Part shown: one piece after another, positions 1-9,709 of the stretch
Position numbering within the stretch: the first letter of the stretch is position 1
Layout: each line of letters opens with the position of its first letter
Source: Gracilibacillus lacisalsi DSM 19029
Lineage (GTDB): Bacteria; Bacillota; Bacilli; Bacillales; Amphibacillaceae
Assembly (NCBI RefSeq): GCF_000377765.1
Contig: NZ_KB898662.1
Span: 62,001 to 126,000 of the forward strand
Direction: 5' to 3'
DNA: 64,000 nt
Notes under the pieces: generated by a model
What the model saw: only the letters and a program-made list of their open reading frames with translations
Database searches by the model: none
What the model was told of the DNA's origin: nothing
Made by a program: the position numbers and the translations under genes

Positions 1-43
1 ACTTTGATTGACACTGCTTGATGCCTCCTTTCCGATCATATTC

Positions 44-1720
44 TTAGCCCCATTTGTTTTTAACAATATGGTAGGCTTGTTTGGGTTGACGGTAGCCATT
101 AACAATACCTTTGTTGTTTTGCGTACCGGCTCTTGTCATAAACCACTCTTCCTCTGTCACTCGACAGTCAGCAAATTGCCAGATGAACATACCAGATAGA
201 TAATCTTTTTTCATATAAGCAGTCAAATTAGCCTCGATAATCATTGCCTGCCGTTCTTCTGTTCCTTTGACTGTAGTTGGACAGCGATAACCATATAACC
301 CATCAGCACCAAACTCACTCATTATCATCGGTTTTCCTGCCCCACCTGACTCATCTGCCCACTTTCTGGCCTGGTCAGCTAGATCACCTGGATTTTCATC
401 TGTGTACCATTGTGGATAGAGGTTGAACGATACGATATCTACCAAGTCAAAACATAGTTCCGCCGCTCGATGATGGGAAGCAAAAGTCAGAGGACGACTT
501 TGATCGAGTGCCCGAATTTGTTCGAGCTGTTCCTGATATATTTCACGTCCTTGTTCGGTATTACTGGCACACTCGTTTAAAATCCCCCAAATAATAATAG
601 AGGGATGATTATAATGATTTTCTACCATTTCCCGATTTACTTGTTCACATTGCTTTCGGAAAAGCGGGTGCTGCATTCGTTCTAAGCTTAGTCCACGGGC
701 ATGGTTTTCCTCCCAAACAAGAAATCCCAGTTCATCACATAAATCAAGAAAAAGCTCGTCATTCGGGTAATGGCTTGTACGAACGGCATTAGCCCCCATA
801 TCCTTCATCAGTTCCAGATCCTTTACCATCAGACTAAGTGGAAAAGAAGCACCGACAATTGCATGATCCTCATGACGGTTAAATCCTTTTAACACGATAT
901 CTTCACCGTTCACTTGGATCTTTCCATTTGCTGTTGTGACTTCGCGAAATCCGATTCGTTCGATATAATCGTCTACAGCCACTTCATCCGCTTTTCTTAC
1001 GATTTGAAGTTCTAACCGATACAAATGAGGACTATTTGGTGACCATGCAGACACATCCAACCCTGTTATTGAATGACTAATTCTCTTGTTTTTGTCTGTT
1101 TGCTTAAGATCAATCGTAAATGTATGGTTAGCAATGATTCCTTTTAGATAATAACTGTCCGGACTATCGTCTAATAATTCCATATCAACTTCTAATTCTA
1201 AATTCCAACTTTCCCCTACTTTGACTGGGACGCTTTTCACTTGATTTACCATGATACTATCCATTAATTCGACTGCAACCGGCCTTATGATACCCCCATA
1301 CGTATAATAGTCATTAGGAATATGCAGAGAAGATTGATCCGTGAAACGATTGTCAACGAGGATCACCAGCTCATGCTCACCCTGTTTTACATGTTTAATG
1401 ACATGAGAAAAAGGTGTATAAGCATTATAATGAGAAGTAACATAACTTCTGTCAAAATAAATTTCGGCCGTGTGACTAATTCCTTTACAAACTAAATGTA
1501 CATGTGTGTCATTTTGGATGAAGATCTTTTTTCGATAGGCTGCTTTTCCACGATAATTGGCAAAGGAAGGATGTGACTCCCAGCAACTTGGTACAGGCAG
1601 TTGATACTCGTAATTCTCCACATCCTTTATCGTACAATTTTTATCAATCGGCTGAAAATCCCACAGTCCATCTAATTCTTGATATTCTCTTACTTGATGA
1701 TTATTAAACAAACGGATCAT
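44..1720 (-). CDS. Glycoside hydrolase family 2, probable beta-glucuronidase
   Basis: Likely removes terminal beta-glucuronic acid from oligosaccharides taken up by the adjacent ABC transporter; no signal peptide, so cytoplasmic. The 558 residues show the GH2 order: sugar-binding jelly roll (about 10-155), immunoglobulin-like domain (160-265), TIM barrel from about 270. The acid/base Glu383 is in ILNECAS and the nucleophile Glu469 in MSEFGAD. An N-x-K motif (Asn535, Lys537) followed by G sits where beta-glucuronidases recognise the glucuronate carboxylate, which is why glucuronidase is preferred over galactosidase. The ATG overlaps the end of the upstream yesL-like gene by 4 bp, so it is the last visible gene of the 6191-44 operon. 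Specificity is inferred from the motif. Confidence 0.88.
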   Translation of the reverse strand: MIRLFNNHQVREYQELDGLWDFQPIDKNCTIKDVENYEYQLPVPSCWESHPSFANYRGKAAYRKKIFIQNDTHVHLVCKGISHTAEIYFDRSYVTSHYNAYTPFSHVIKHVKQGEHELVILVDNRFTDQSSLHIPNDYYTYGGIIRPVAVELMDSIMVNQVKSVPVKVGESWNLELEVDMELLDDSPDSYYLKGIIANHTFTIDLKQTDKNKRISHSITGLDVSAWSPNSPHLYRLELQIVRKADEVAVDDYIERIGFREVTTANGKIQVNGEDIVLKGFNRHEDHAIVGASFPLSLMVKDLELMKDMGANAVRTSHYPNDELFLDLCDELGFLVWEENHARGLSLERMQHPLFRKQCEQVNREMVENHYNHPSIIIWGILNECASNTEQGREIYQEQLEQIRALDQSRPLTFASHHRAAELCFDLVDIVSFNLYPQWYTDENPGDLADQARKWADESGGAGKPMIMSEFGADGLYGYRCPTTVKGTEERQAMIIEANLTAYMKKDYLSGMFIWQFADCRVTEEEWFMTRAGTQNNKGIVNGYRQPKQAYHIVKNKWG

Positions 1721-2340
1721 AATGCGACTTCCTTTCGCTTTCCTTGTATCGTTGTCACTCTTTCAAACGTTTTCAAACTAAAATACATAACAATCAATAC
1801 GAGACCACTGAAACCACATAAAGGAATAAATCCCGGTATCGTCTTCATCATCATACAAAAGATTGAAACCGTTATCAACAATAACAATGTATTCACTGGA
1901 TGAACAAATATCATCAAGAATGCATGTTTTAGAACAGAAAGAAAAGAAGTTCGAAAATGGATATAAACAGGAATGACAAATAAACATAGGCAAAGGAACA
2001 AGATAAAAACCGTTAAGATTGGATAATAACTTATTTGTATGAGTGAATGGTTGATCACTTCAGCAATCGTTAAATTAATATACAACAATAAACCAACTAT
2101 TGTTAACAACCATCCGATCCCGTTACTTCTAAGCAATTCCTTTTTAAAAATGCGATAAAAGTTCTTTGTTATCTTTATATCACTATCACCTGTTAACCAT
2201 TTTCGCACAATATAAAAAGTAGCAGTCACGGCAGGGAACACCCCAAAAACAACTAAGCCTAGCAAACTAAAGAAAAAAGCAAGTATATTTAAATAAACAA
2301 GTTTTATAATAAAATCTGCAAGATAGTACACGCGCTCCAT
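1717..2340 (-). CDS. YesL-family (DUF624) membrane protein
   Basis: A 207-residue integral membrane protein with about five hydrophobic segments and few charged residues. The N-terminal FFSLLGLVVFGVFPAVTATFYI stretch is typical of the YesL/DUF624 family, which accompanies LplABC/YesOPQ-type sugar transporters and YesMN regulators in Bacillaceae. Its biochemical role is unknown; a helper or regulator of sugar uptake is the usual guess. It lies 16 bp after the second permease and overlaps the GH2 gene by 4 bp, so translational coupling is likely. Confidence 0.85.
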   Translation of the reverse strand: MERVYYLADFIIKLVYLNILAFFFSLLGLVVFGVFPAVTATFYIVRKWLTGDSDIKITKNFYRIFKKELLRSNGIGWLLTIVGLLLYINLTIAEVINHSLIQISYYPILTVFILFLCLCLFVIPVYIHFRTSFLSVLKHAFLMIFVHPVNTLLLLITVSIFCMMMKTIPGFIPLCGFSGLVLIVMYFSLKTFERVTTIQGKRKEVAL

Positions 2341-2356
2341 TCCGTCACTCTCCCTT

Positions 2357-3247
2357 TTATTCTTTAACTGATCCTAACGTGATACCATGAATAAAGTATC
2401 TTTGTAAAAATGGGTACACTACTAATACAGGGATCATCGCAATAAAGATTTTGGCAGCATCTAACGTGCGGTTTGACAACTCACTCAATCGTTTATACTG
2501 ATCCTCTGTCATCGTTGATGGATCAACCGATACGACCAGCTGTTGAATATACGTCTGTAATGGATAGAATTCTTCTCTCGTCATAAAAATCAAACCATAC
2601 AGAAACTCATTCCAGTGATAAACAATACTAAAGAGGGATACGGTAGCAAGAACCGGAATCGATAGTGGAATAAATACTTTCGTTAAAATATACCAAGGTC
2701 CGGCACCATCTACTAATGCTGCCTCCTCCAAAGAAGAAGGAAGGTTTCGAAAGAAGTTAATAGTAAGAATAATATTAAACACAATCGTTTGTGCACCACC
2801 AACTAACACTAATGCCCAAATACTGTTCATTAAACCATAGGCTTTAACTGTTAGATAAAGAGGGATCAAACCACCATTAAATAACATCGTAAAAATGAGC
2901 GTCCACATTAATACATTACGACCTTTAAAATCTTTTACTGTCTTAGATAACGGATACGCCATCAAAGGTACAATAATAAAATTCAGCCCTGCCCCTAACA
3001 CTACCCGTTGGACTGATATCCAGAAGGATTTAAAAAATTGACTATCCTGCAATAATTGTTGATAAGAATTAAAATTAAATTCCACTGGCCATAAAGCAAC
3101 AGCACCAGCCGCCGCAGCTGTCTTGGAGCTTAAAGATAAAGATAACGTATACCATAAAGGTAAAATGCAAGTAATCGCAATCGCTACTAAGATGATAATC
3201 AGAACAACATCCGCTATTTTAGAAGATAATGACTTACTTCTTAACAT
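2357..3247 (-). CDS. Carbohydrate ABC transporter permease, LplC/YtcP type
   Basis: One of two inner-membrane subunits of a CUT1 importer for oligosaccharides. The 296 residues have about six transmembrane segments and the cytoplasmic EAA loop, EEAALVDGAG, at about 174-183, where the ATPase docks. The ending ITLGSVKE is characteristic of the LplC/YesQ subgroup. The partner permease ends 18 bp upstream and the binding protein is the first gene of the operon. No ATPase is encoded nearby; in Bacillus such systems share the MsmX ATPase, so a distant msmX-like gene is expected. Substrate unknown; the GH2 neighbour suggests glucuronate-containing oligosaccharides. Confidence 0.92.
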   Translation of the reverse strand: MLRSKSLSSKIADVVLIIILVAIAITCILPLWYTLSLSLSSKTAAAAGAVALWPVEFNFNSYQQLLQDSQFFKSFWISVQRVVLGAGLNFIIVPLMAYPLSKTVKDFKGRNVLMWTLIFTMLFNGGLIPLYLTVKAYGLMNSIWALVLVGGAQTIVFNIILTINFFRNLPSSLEEAALVDGAGPWYILTKVFIPLSIPVLATVSLFSIVYHWNEFLYGLIFMTREEFYPLQTYIQQLVVSVDPSTMTEDQYKRLSELSNRTLDAAKIFIAMIPVLVVYPFLQRYFIHGITLGSVKE

Positions 3248-3265
3248 ATGCTTTTCTCCCTTCCA

Positions 3266-4156
3266 TTAGAAAATCCGATAATTCGTAAATCGATAAGCAA
3301 GATAGTATGACAAACTGATTAAAATAAACCCTGCAACTGATTTTAATAAGCCGACAGCCGTTGCCAATTCATACTGTAAATTTAATAATCCTGCCCGATA
3401 AACCCATGTATCGATAATATCTCCTGTTGAATAAACGAGCGGATTATATAAGTTAAATATTTGATCAAACCCTGCATTTAGTACATTTCCTAAACTTAAT
3501 ACAGCTAGCAATACCGCCGTAGTGCGAATTCCAGGTAATGTAACATGCCAAAGCATACGCTGTCTTGATGCACCATCAATACCTGCTGCTTCATATAGCG
3601 CTGGATTGATACCGGTTAATGCTGCTAAATAAATAATCGTGTTAAAGCCGAATTCCTTCCAGACATCACTGCCTACTACTAAAAAAGGAAAAAGGTCTTC
3701 TCTACCAAAAAATAAAATAGGATCTATTCCAAATGCAGCTAACATTTGATTGATCGGACCACCATAAGCAAAAATATCGAGCATTACTCCACCCAAAATA
3801 ACCCATGATAAAAAATGCGGTAAATACACAATCGTTTGGATCGACCTTTTTAGCCCCATATATCTCACTTCATTGAGCATTAAGGCAAAAACTAAAGGAA
3901 CGATAAGATTTCCAATAATTTTCATGATTGCAATAAAGATTGTATTAAAAAATACGTTTACGGTATCGCTCAATTCGAACATATACCGGAATGTTTCTAA
4001 TCCCACAAACTCTGAACCGAAAACACCTGCTCCGGGATTGTAGTTTTGAAAGGCAATCATAATACCGAACATCGGTACAATACTGAATAAGGTTAACCAG
4101 ATAAAACCAGGTATCAGCATGAAATAATAATGCTTAGCAAAACCCTTTGACTTCAT
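3266..4156 (-). CDS. Sugar ABC transporter permease, LplB/YtcQ-partner type
   Basis: The second membrane subunit of the CUT1 importer, 296 residues with about six transmembrane segments and an EAA loop (YEAAGIDGAS). The frame is open 19 codons further upstream (to 4213), but that extension runs into a degenerate repeat and has no ribosome binding site. The ATG at 4156 is preceded by AAGAAGGGAGAG about 7 nt away, and the protein then begins MKSKGF, normal for this family. It lies downstream of the binding-protein gene, separated by about 340 bp that contain a hairpin and a repeat array, so it probably depends on read-through from that gene. Confidence 0.92.
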   Translation of the reverse strand: MKSKGFAKHYYFMLIPGFIWLTLFSIVPMFGIMIAFQNYNPGAGVFGSEFVGLETFRYMFELSDTVNVFFNTIFIAIMKIIGNLIVPLVFALMLNEVRYMGLKRSIQTIVYLPHFLSWVILGGVMLDIFAYGGPINQMLAAFGIDPILFFGREDLFPFLVVGSDVWKEFGFNTIIYLAALTGINPALYEAAGIDGASRQRMLWHVTLPGIRTTAVLLAVLSLGNVLNAGFDQIFNLYNPLVYSTGDIIDTWVYRAGLLNLQYELATAVGLLKSVAGFILISLSYYLAYRFTNYRIF

Positions 4157-4207
4157 GAACAATCTCTCCCTTCTTTGGCCAATCAAAAAATCAGACCGTG
4201 GGTTAGC

Positions 4208-4384
4208 GGACATTTAGTTCGTTATTTGCATAGATAACATCCCTTTTTTGATGTTGGCGGACATCTAATCCCTTATTCCGCTACTTTAGGTAGAAATCTG
4301 CTTTACTTTGGGTGAATAACGGAACATATGACCTCAAAAAGGTTTACAACAGCACTTTTATCACAAATAGCGGAACAAATGTCC
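4208..4384. repeat. Array D: four degenerate 21-bp units in two orientations
   Basis: Four units following roughly GGACATnTnTTCCGnTATT: plus-orientation at 4208-4228 and 4259-4279, minus-orientation at 4313-4333 and 4364-4384. Each spans 21 bp with mismatches. They fill the gap between the binding-protein gene and the permease gene. The function is unknown; similar degenerate intergenic units recur elsewhere in this window with other sequences but the same 21-bp length. Confidence 0.6.
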
Positions 4385-4462
4385 ACTCATAAAATTGTTA
4401 AAGTATTGCATTGAAATCTCTAAAAAGTTGTGATATTAATGGTTATATACCTATCTTATTAG

Positions 4463-4490
4463 AAAGGCGCCGAATCACTTCGCCGCCTTT
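4463..4490 (-). terminator. Hairpin just after the binding-protein gene (attenuator-like)
   Basis: A perfect 7-bp stem, AAAGGCG (4463-4469) with CGCCTTT (4484-4490), directly follows the binding-protein stop codon. Read on the minus strand it is followed by only a short T run (CTTTCTAAT), so it looks like a partial terminator or an RNA-stabilising stem. It would keep the binding protein more abundant than the permeases, a common arrangement in ABC import operons. Confidence 0.55.
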
Positions 4491-4499
4491 TCTGTTTCA

Positions 4500-6191
4500 T
4501 TATTGGTTTACAACTTCTGCAACCTCTTCTGTAATCTGCTCTCCCCCTTGTTTTTTCCAATTTTCCACAAATTGATCAAAGGATTCTAGCGGTTCTGTAC
4601 CCATAATGATTTTCAAAAATGTTTCATCTTCTAATTTTTTCAGGTTTACCCATCTGTCCTCCATCGTTTCTGTTTGAGAATATATTAAGCTCATAACACC
4701 ATTGATTTCAGTATCAACTAATGGAGCAGTTCCAACTAACGCAGAGTATGCTCTCGTCCATTGACCCAGATTTGCTTCAGGATCCCAATATTCTATATCC
4801 ATATTGTCATATGGTTCTAGCTTCACTTCATGAATCGTATCTACATCAGATTTCAGCAATTTATAGGCGGGCATGTCATAAAAATCTTCTGGTTCTTTCG
4901 TTCCAGCAAGCACCTCTCTTAGAGCTACTGTTGTTACTTCCATTTCATCTGCAGGTGCATAGACAAGACGTAATGGATAATAGCCCGGTCCACCAATACT
5001 AGGATCGAATTCAGATTCATTTGCTAATAAATTATTTAAAATCTTCATCGCAGCTTCCGGATGTTCATAGTCTTTTCGGACAACTACAAATTGAGTGGTT
5101 GTCGTACTCAAATGAGGTGTATATTCACCATTAGCATCAAGTGGAAGTGCATATGATTGCCAGTTTGCTTCTGGGTTATTTGTTACAGCGTCTGTAATAG
5201 GTCCATATGGCATCCAAAAAGGTCCGAAGAACATGCCAGTATTTCCGCTTATAACAGATTCACCAGAGTCCTCGCGAACACCCATTTCCGGGTCAATGAG
5301 CCCTTCGCTGTACATATCCCTTAATACAGATAAAGCCTCTTTCGTTTCTGGTAAAATTGATCCGTAGACTGGCTGTCCATCTTCTCCTTCTAACCAATAC
5401 CCTGGATAAGCATGTAATGCTGAAAAAATCCCATCAAAACCATATAAATTATTGGTTGACTCTAAAAAGTTAGCATAGAGTTTATTACTGGTGTCTGGTC
5501 CGGCTAAACCAATCGTATCATCCTGCCCATTGCCATCAGGATCTTGCTCTACAAAAGCTTTTGCTACTTCTTTAAATTCTTCGATTGTTTTAGGTGGCTC
5601 TAAGCCAAGCTTATCAAGCCAGTCTTTTCTAATCCATAAATTATGGACACCATCGGCACTAGCTTGTGAATTAGGAATTGCCATCATTTTTCCATCAAAT
5701 GTAACATTCTCAAGTGCAACTCCATCTGAACTATCAATAATTTCCTTTATTGCCGGAGATGCATAATTCTCATATACTTCTGTCAGGTCTGCAATTTGAT
5801 CAGCTTCTACCAACTGCCTTAATTCAACTGGACCTACAACCATCGCATCTGGCAAATCATTACTGGCAATCGCAAGACTTACTTTTTGATCGTAGTTAGA
5901 AGGAGAAGCAGTAAATGCATGCTCCACTTCGATGTTTAGATTTTCTTTAACATGTCTTGTGTACTGATTATCGAGTGGTGTATCACCATCTTGTAAGCTA
6001 GTATCACTTGGATCCACTTCTTGACCAATGGCAATTGTAAGTGTTTCTTCGTAAGCGCCAAACGGATCAGCTGGCTCTGAAGAAGTTTCCGTTTCCGTCT
6101 CTTTGCCATCACTAGGATCTGAGCTTGCATCATCAGAACAAGCAACTAACACCAACGCAAATAATAATAAAAATAAGTACTTTCTTAGCAT
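4500..6191 (-). CDS. Extracellular solute-binding lipoprotein of CUT1 sugar transporter (LplA-like)
   Basis: Captures the sugar outside the membrane and delivers it to the permeases encoded downstream. The 563 residues start with a lipoprotein signal peptide; the lipobox LVAC puts the lipidated cysteine at residue 18, followed by an acidic, Ser/Glu-rich linker to about residue 42. The mature part has the length and features of LplA/YtcQ-type family 1 binding proteins, which are larger than maltose-binding proteins. The gene follows the YesM/YesN-type regulators and has its own promoter with an overlapping cre site (6231-6258), so induction by the two-component system and CcpA repression are both likely. 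Confidence 0.92.
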   Translation of the reverse strand: MLRKYLFLLLFALVLVACSDDASSDPSDGKETETETSSEPADPFGAYEETLTIAIGQEVDPSDTSLQDGDTPLDNQYTRHVKENLNIEVEHAFTASPSNYDQKVSLAIASNDLPDAMVVGPVELRQLVEADQIADLTEVYENYASPAIKEIIDSSDGVALENVTFDGKMMAIPNSQASADGVHNLWIRKDWLDKLGLEPPKTIEEFKEVAKAFVEQDPDGNGQDDTIGLAGPDTSNKLYANFLESTNNLYGFDGIFSALHAYPGYWLEGEDGQPVYGSILPETKEALSVLRDMYSEGLIDPEMGVREDSGESVISGNTGMFFGPFWMPYGPITDAVTNNPEANWQSYALPLDANGEYTPHLSTTTTQFVVVRKDYEHPEAAMKILNNLLANESEFDPSIGGPGYYPLRLVYAPADEMEVTTVALREVLAGTKEPEDFYDMPAYKLLKSDVDTIHEVKLEPYDNMDIEYWDPEANLGQWTRAYSALVGTAPLVDTEINGVMSLIYSQTETMEDRWVNLKKLEDETFLKIIMGTEPLESFDQFVENWKKQGGEQITEEVAEVVNQ

Positions 6192-6230
6192 CCTTTTCCC
6201 CTCTTTTCCTTGAATTTTATATTCAATTTA

Positions 6231-6258
6231 ATCATACCAATAATGTAAGCGTATTCAA
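6231..6258 (-). promoter_or_regulatory. Promoter of binding-protein operon with extended -10
   Basis: On the minus strand, TTGAAT (6258-6253) is followed after 16 bp by TATGAT (6236-6231), with TGG just before the -10 hexamer giving an extended -10 element. Transcription would start about 30 bp before the binding-protein ATG. The spacer is almost wholly covered by the cre site. Confidence 0.6.
6243..6257. promoter_or_regulatory. cre site (CcpA operator)
   Basis: ATGTAAGCGTATTCA matches the CcpA consensus WTGNAANCGNWNNCW at every defined position. It overlaps the -35 box and spacer of the predicted promoter, so binding of CcpA with phosphorylated HPr would block initiation and subject the glucuronide operon to carbon catabolite repression. 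Confidence 0.75.
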
Positions 6259-6343
6259 TAAGAGGGTTGTTTCGAAAAAAAGGTGGTATTTGTACTTTCC
6301 AAACCTTCTCTATTCTCCTTTATAAAGGGAAACAACATTTCTC

Positions 6344-7744
6344 TTACAACATAGAAACATTTGACCCCTTTTTATTTAATTTTCGATACTCACTCGGTAA
6401 GAGTCCTGTCTCTTGACGAAATATTTTACTAAAATATTTCATATCAGCATAGCCAACCTTTTCGGAAATAACTGCTATCTTTTCTCTTGTATACAGTAAG
6501 TAATCTTTTGCTTTACTAATTCTGGCCATTCGCACATATTCATTAAAGGTTTCACCGATTATTTCTTTAAAACAGGTTGAAAAATAACTCCTACTCATAT
6601 TTACTTGTTGTGCAACATATTGGGCTGTCAAAGGTGAAGAGAGCTCACGTTCTATAATAGCGATCGCATTTAATATACATTGATTGGTCTCTGGAGAATA
6701 CACTGGGCTAAATAAAGTTGTATACATAACACGCTGAAATTGTTTAAACCACTGTTCCACATCAGACCAATACTTTACTTCTATAGGGGCATGAATCTGT
6801 TCAGGGAGAATATCTCGATAAATCCGCTTATATTCATTAACGAGCCACGATAATAATTCCTCTATATGATTTATCGAAAAACCAGTTGTATATAAACCAC
6901 TTAATAATTCAGTGACTTGCTGTTTATTTGCTAGCCAATCCGATGAAATGATCCTTTCCTTCCAACCTTCCAATTCTTGCTTGCTTACTTGTAATGGTTG
7001 ATAGAGATTGCGGAAGGCCTTTACTACTATTGGTTGATCCTGGCTCACCTCATAAAATAATAACTGTTGGTGGTCATTAGCTTTCCATTCCTTCATACCG
7101 TTAAAATCCACTTCTGTTTCTGGATAAACTAGAAGTAATGGACGGATATCATATTTCGTATCCAATATTTGCTGTATCACATTCTTTGGTGTTAGTGCAT
7201 CGCTCTTTACGAGCAGACAATAATCATTCCATTTACATAGATCTTCGCTAGGAAAAATCTTGTTTAATGCCTGTTCTACAACAGATATTTTTTTCGAAAT
7301 GAGAGCATATCCACTAGTGATTGTTGTTTTTTCGTGATTTGACATAGAAGTTTGTTTTACTAGTTCTTTTTCAATTCTGTGCTGAATGCGAATAAGAATA
7401 TCATCCATGTCATTCCCGTCTAATTCAATTTTGGCTATATAATCGATTGCTCCTAATCTCATCGCTTCCTGTATATACTCAAAATCCTGATGCAAGGAAA
7501 GCACGACGATAAAGATTTCTGGATATTTTTCTTTAACAATCCGAATAAGTTCTATTCCTGACATAATCGGCATTGCTAAATCGGTAATCATCAAGTCTAC
7601 CTGATGATCTTCGATAAACTGCAAAGCTTTTTCACCGTTTTTTGCATCTCCAACTATCTCCATGTCAAATTGTTCCCATTGAAAGGAAGAGATGAAACTC
7701 TTTCTGACTAATTTGTCATCTTCCACAATTAATACTTTAATCAT
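6344..7744 (-). CDS. YesN-type response regulator with AraC DNA-binding domain
   Basis: Phosphorylation-controlled activator of the adjacent sugar-use genes. The 466 residues begin with a receiver domain; acidic residues are at Glu8, Asp9 and Asp10, and the phosphoacceptor is Asp55 in ITDLAMP. The last 100 residues hold two AraC helix-turn-helix units (TAQYVAQQVNMSRSYFSTCF and the VGYADMKYFSKIFRQ signature). The middle part is a divergent linker as in YesN. The start overlaps the sensor kinase by 4 bp. Divergence of the middle region makes the sensed sugar impossible to read from sequence. Confidence 0.92.
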   Translation of the reverse strand: MIKVLIVEDDKLVRKSFISSFQWEQFDMEIVGDAKNGEKALQFIEDHQVDLMITDLAMPIMSGIELIRIVKEKYPEIFIVVLSLHQDFEYIQEAMRLGAIDYIAKIELDGNDMDDILIRIQHRIEKELVKQTSMSNHEKTTITSGYALISKKISVVEQALNKIFPSEDLCKWNDYCLLVKSDALTPKNVIQQILDTKYDIRPLLLVYPETEVDFNGMKEWKANDHQQLLFYEVSQDQPIVVKAFRNLYQPLQVSKQELEGWKERIISSDWLANKQQVTELLSGLYTTGFSINHIEELLSWLVNEYKRIYRDILPEQIHAPIEVKYWSDVEQWFKQFQRVMYTTLFSPVYSPETNQCILNAIAIIERELSSPLTAQYVAQQVNMSRSYFSTCFKEIIGETFNEYVRMARISKAKDYLLYTREKIAVISEKVGYADMKYFSKIFRQETGLLPSEYRKLNKKGSNVSML

Positions 7745-9477
7745 TTCAAATCACCCTTTATATATGGTATTCTCAAACGGACGACCGTTCCTTTACCTAC
7801 CATGCTATCCATTTCAATCTCTGCATAATTACCATACGTTCTTTCCATCATTCTCTTAACATAATTTAAACCAATACCCATCCCGTTTCTCGTCTGTTTA
7901 AAAGATTGATCGTTTAAAATTTCGTTCATTTTCTCTCTCGACATTCCTCTGCCATCATCGCGGACTTCGATAACAATAATTTCCTCCTCAAGATGTATGT
8001 TAATTGCAATGTTTCCTTCATCGACCAGTCCATGATACAGTGAATTCTCTACTAATGGCTGAAGAATAAACCTTGGAACAGGAGCTTGTAAGACTTCTTC
8101 AGAGACATTGATACTGGTTACATATTCAAAATCATACCGGATTTGCTGCAACATTAAATATTGCGTCATTGAATCTAATTCTTCTTCCAATGTTGACAAT
8201 ACCCCTAATTTTCCCATATTGTAATAGAGTAATTTATTCAATGAGGTTAATAGACCGGTAAGCTCCTGCTTGTCTCCCGAGATAGCTAACCATTTAGCTG
8301 TATCTAACGTATTCATTAAAAAATGAGGATTGATTTGATGCTTTAATTTCTCCACCTCTAAATCAGCACGTTTTCTTTCTTTTTGTTCTATCTCCTGGAT
8401 CAAACTGACAATTTGTACCCTCATATTACGAAAACGCTTTATCAAATCAACAAACTCTGGAATTTTGGTATGAACAATTTCCGAATGAAAATTGTTGTTG
8501 CCCATTAATTTTATTTCATGACGGAATTCGTTTAAAGGCTTGTAAAGTGTTTTCCATAATAACAGGGAAACGACAAGACTGATAAATACAAAAAGAATCG
8601 CAATATAAATCATTAAAATAACCCATTGATTCATTTCCTCGTTATATTCCGAGATAGGTATTAACGCGATAATACTCCATCCTTTTTCCGTCGTCTCCTC
8701 AAACCAGTAAAATCCATTATGCTTGCCATAACCCTTTTCATTACCACTGAAAGAACTATTGAAGGGGAAAGTGTCATTTTCACTATATATGATATGCCTC
8801 GTATCATCTAAAAGTATATAATCAGCGTGATTCAATACATTATCTACTTCTAAAAGGTCATTTGTTAAATCAAGATTCGATTCCAGATAAATATAAATAT
8901 CATCAGCATAATTAACATCCAATTTCCTGGCAACAGAGAGTACATACTTATCTTTGTACTGTTCCATACTTATGTGAGGTCCATAAGTATGCATATTATA
9001 TCCTTCATCTAATAATGGTTCATGGTCTAAGGAGAATTCATCTTTTACTCCATGATTATAAAAAAGATACTCCTCATTTTCTTTTAAATAGAGTAAGGAT
9101 AAACCGATGCCGGGGTTACTAAACTGAATTACATTCAACTCATTTTTAATATCCTCATAAACTTTGACTCTATCGTAAGACGGAGACGAGTGTAAATAAT
9201 CATCTAGCTTAAAGGTCAGGTTTTCGGAAAAAGCAATTTGTTGTGCAACATAGTTTAAATCTTCTATTGTATTTTCCATCGATAAGCGAATTTGTTGTAA
9301 ATTACTATTGAAGGTAGCATGTAATTTATTCGTTAGAATATTCGACATCGATTGATAGGAAAACATGATCGTAAACATAAGTAGCAAAAAAGTACTTAAA
9401 GCAAACACTAAAGAAATTCTGCTTTTCAAACTTAACTTTTCAAAAAAAGAAATCACTCTACTAAACAATTTTTTCAA
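7741..9477 (-). CDS. YesM-type sensor histidine kinase
   Basis: Membrane sensor that phosphorylates the YesN-like regulator. The 578 residues have a transmembrane segment at about 22-44, an extracytoplasmic sensor region to about 280, a second membrane segment at 285-308, a HAMP region and a His_kinase domain. The phosphoacceptor is His385 in INPHFLMNTL, the variant H box of the LytS/YesM class. The ATPase domain shows LVENSLYHG, DDGRGM and GIGLNYV. It is the first gene of the pair, with a 4-bp overlap into the regulator. Such kinases often sense sugars through the binding protein encoded next to them; that is inference here. Confidence 0.92.
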   Translation of the reverse strand: MKKLFSRVISFFEKLSLKSRISLVFALSTFLLLMFTIMFSYQSMSNILTNKLHATFNSNLQQIRLSMENTIEDLNYVAQQIAFSENLTFKLDDYLHSSPSYDRVKVYEDIKNELNVIQFSNPGIGLSLLYLKENEEYLFYNHGVKDEFSLDHEPLLDEGYNMHTYGPHISMEQYKDKYVLSVARKLDVNYADDIYIYLESNLDLTNDLLEVDNVLNHADYILLDDTRHIIYSENDTFPFNSSFSGNEKGYGKHNGFYWFEETTEKGWSIIALIPISEYNEEMNQWVILMIYIAILFVFISLVVSLLLWKTLYKPLNEFRHEIKLMGNNNFHSEIVHTKIPEFVDLIKRFRNMRVQIVSLIQEIEQKERKRADLEVEKLKHQINPHFLMNTLDTAKWLAISGDKQELTGLLTSLNKLLYYNMGKLGVLSTLEEELDSMTQYLMLQQIRYDFEYVTSINVSEEVLQAPVPRFILQPLVENSLYHGLVDEGNIAINIHLEEEIIVIEVRDDGRGMSREKMNEILNDQSFKQTRNGMGIGLNYVKRMMERTYGNYAEIEMDSMVGKGTVVRLRIPYIKGDLK

Positions 9478-9579
9478 ATCATACCACCTCTCTTTTATGA
9501 TAGCGATTACATAAAAGTATCATTACAATAGCATCTTTTAAATGTTTCTTCAAGGTAGTATGGTTTCAAAAGGAATCAA

Positions 9580-9627
9580 AAATATAAAAGCCTAATCTCC
9601 CACTATCACTTAGCAGGAATTAGGCTT
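9580..9627 (-). terminator. Rho-independent terminator of the ligase-like gene
   Basis: A perfect 9-bp stem, AAGCCTAAT (9588-9596) with ATTAGGCTT (9619-9627), runs on the minus strand into TTATATTTTT. It ends transcription of the O-antigen-ligase-like gene before the YesM-type kinase gene. Confidence 0.8.
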
Positions 9628-9709
9628 CTACAATTACTCTATAACGAAAGGACGTACTAGGTATAACTACTAGATATTTTTAGTTAATCCTACCACAACT
9701 GATAACTCG

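Noticed and set aside
3266-4213. Longer start (4213) for the LplB-like permease
   Set aside because: The extension reads through a 21-bp repeat unit and lacks a ribosome binding site; the ATG at 4156 has a good one.
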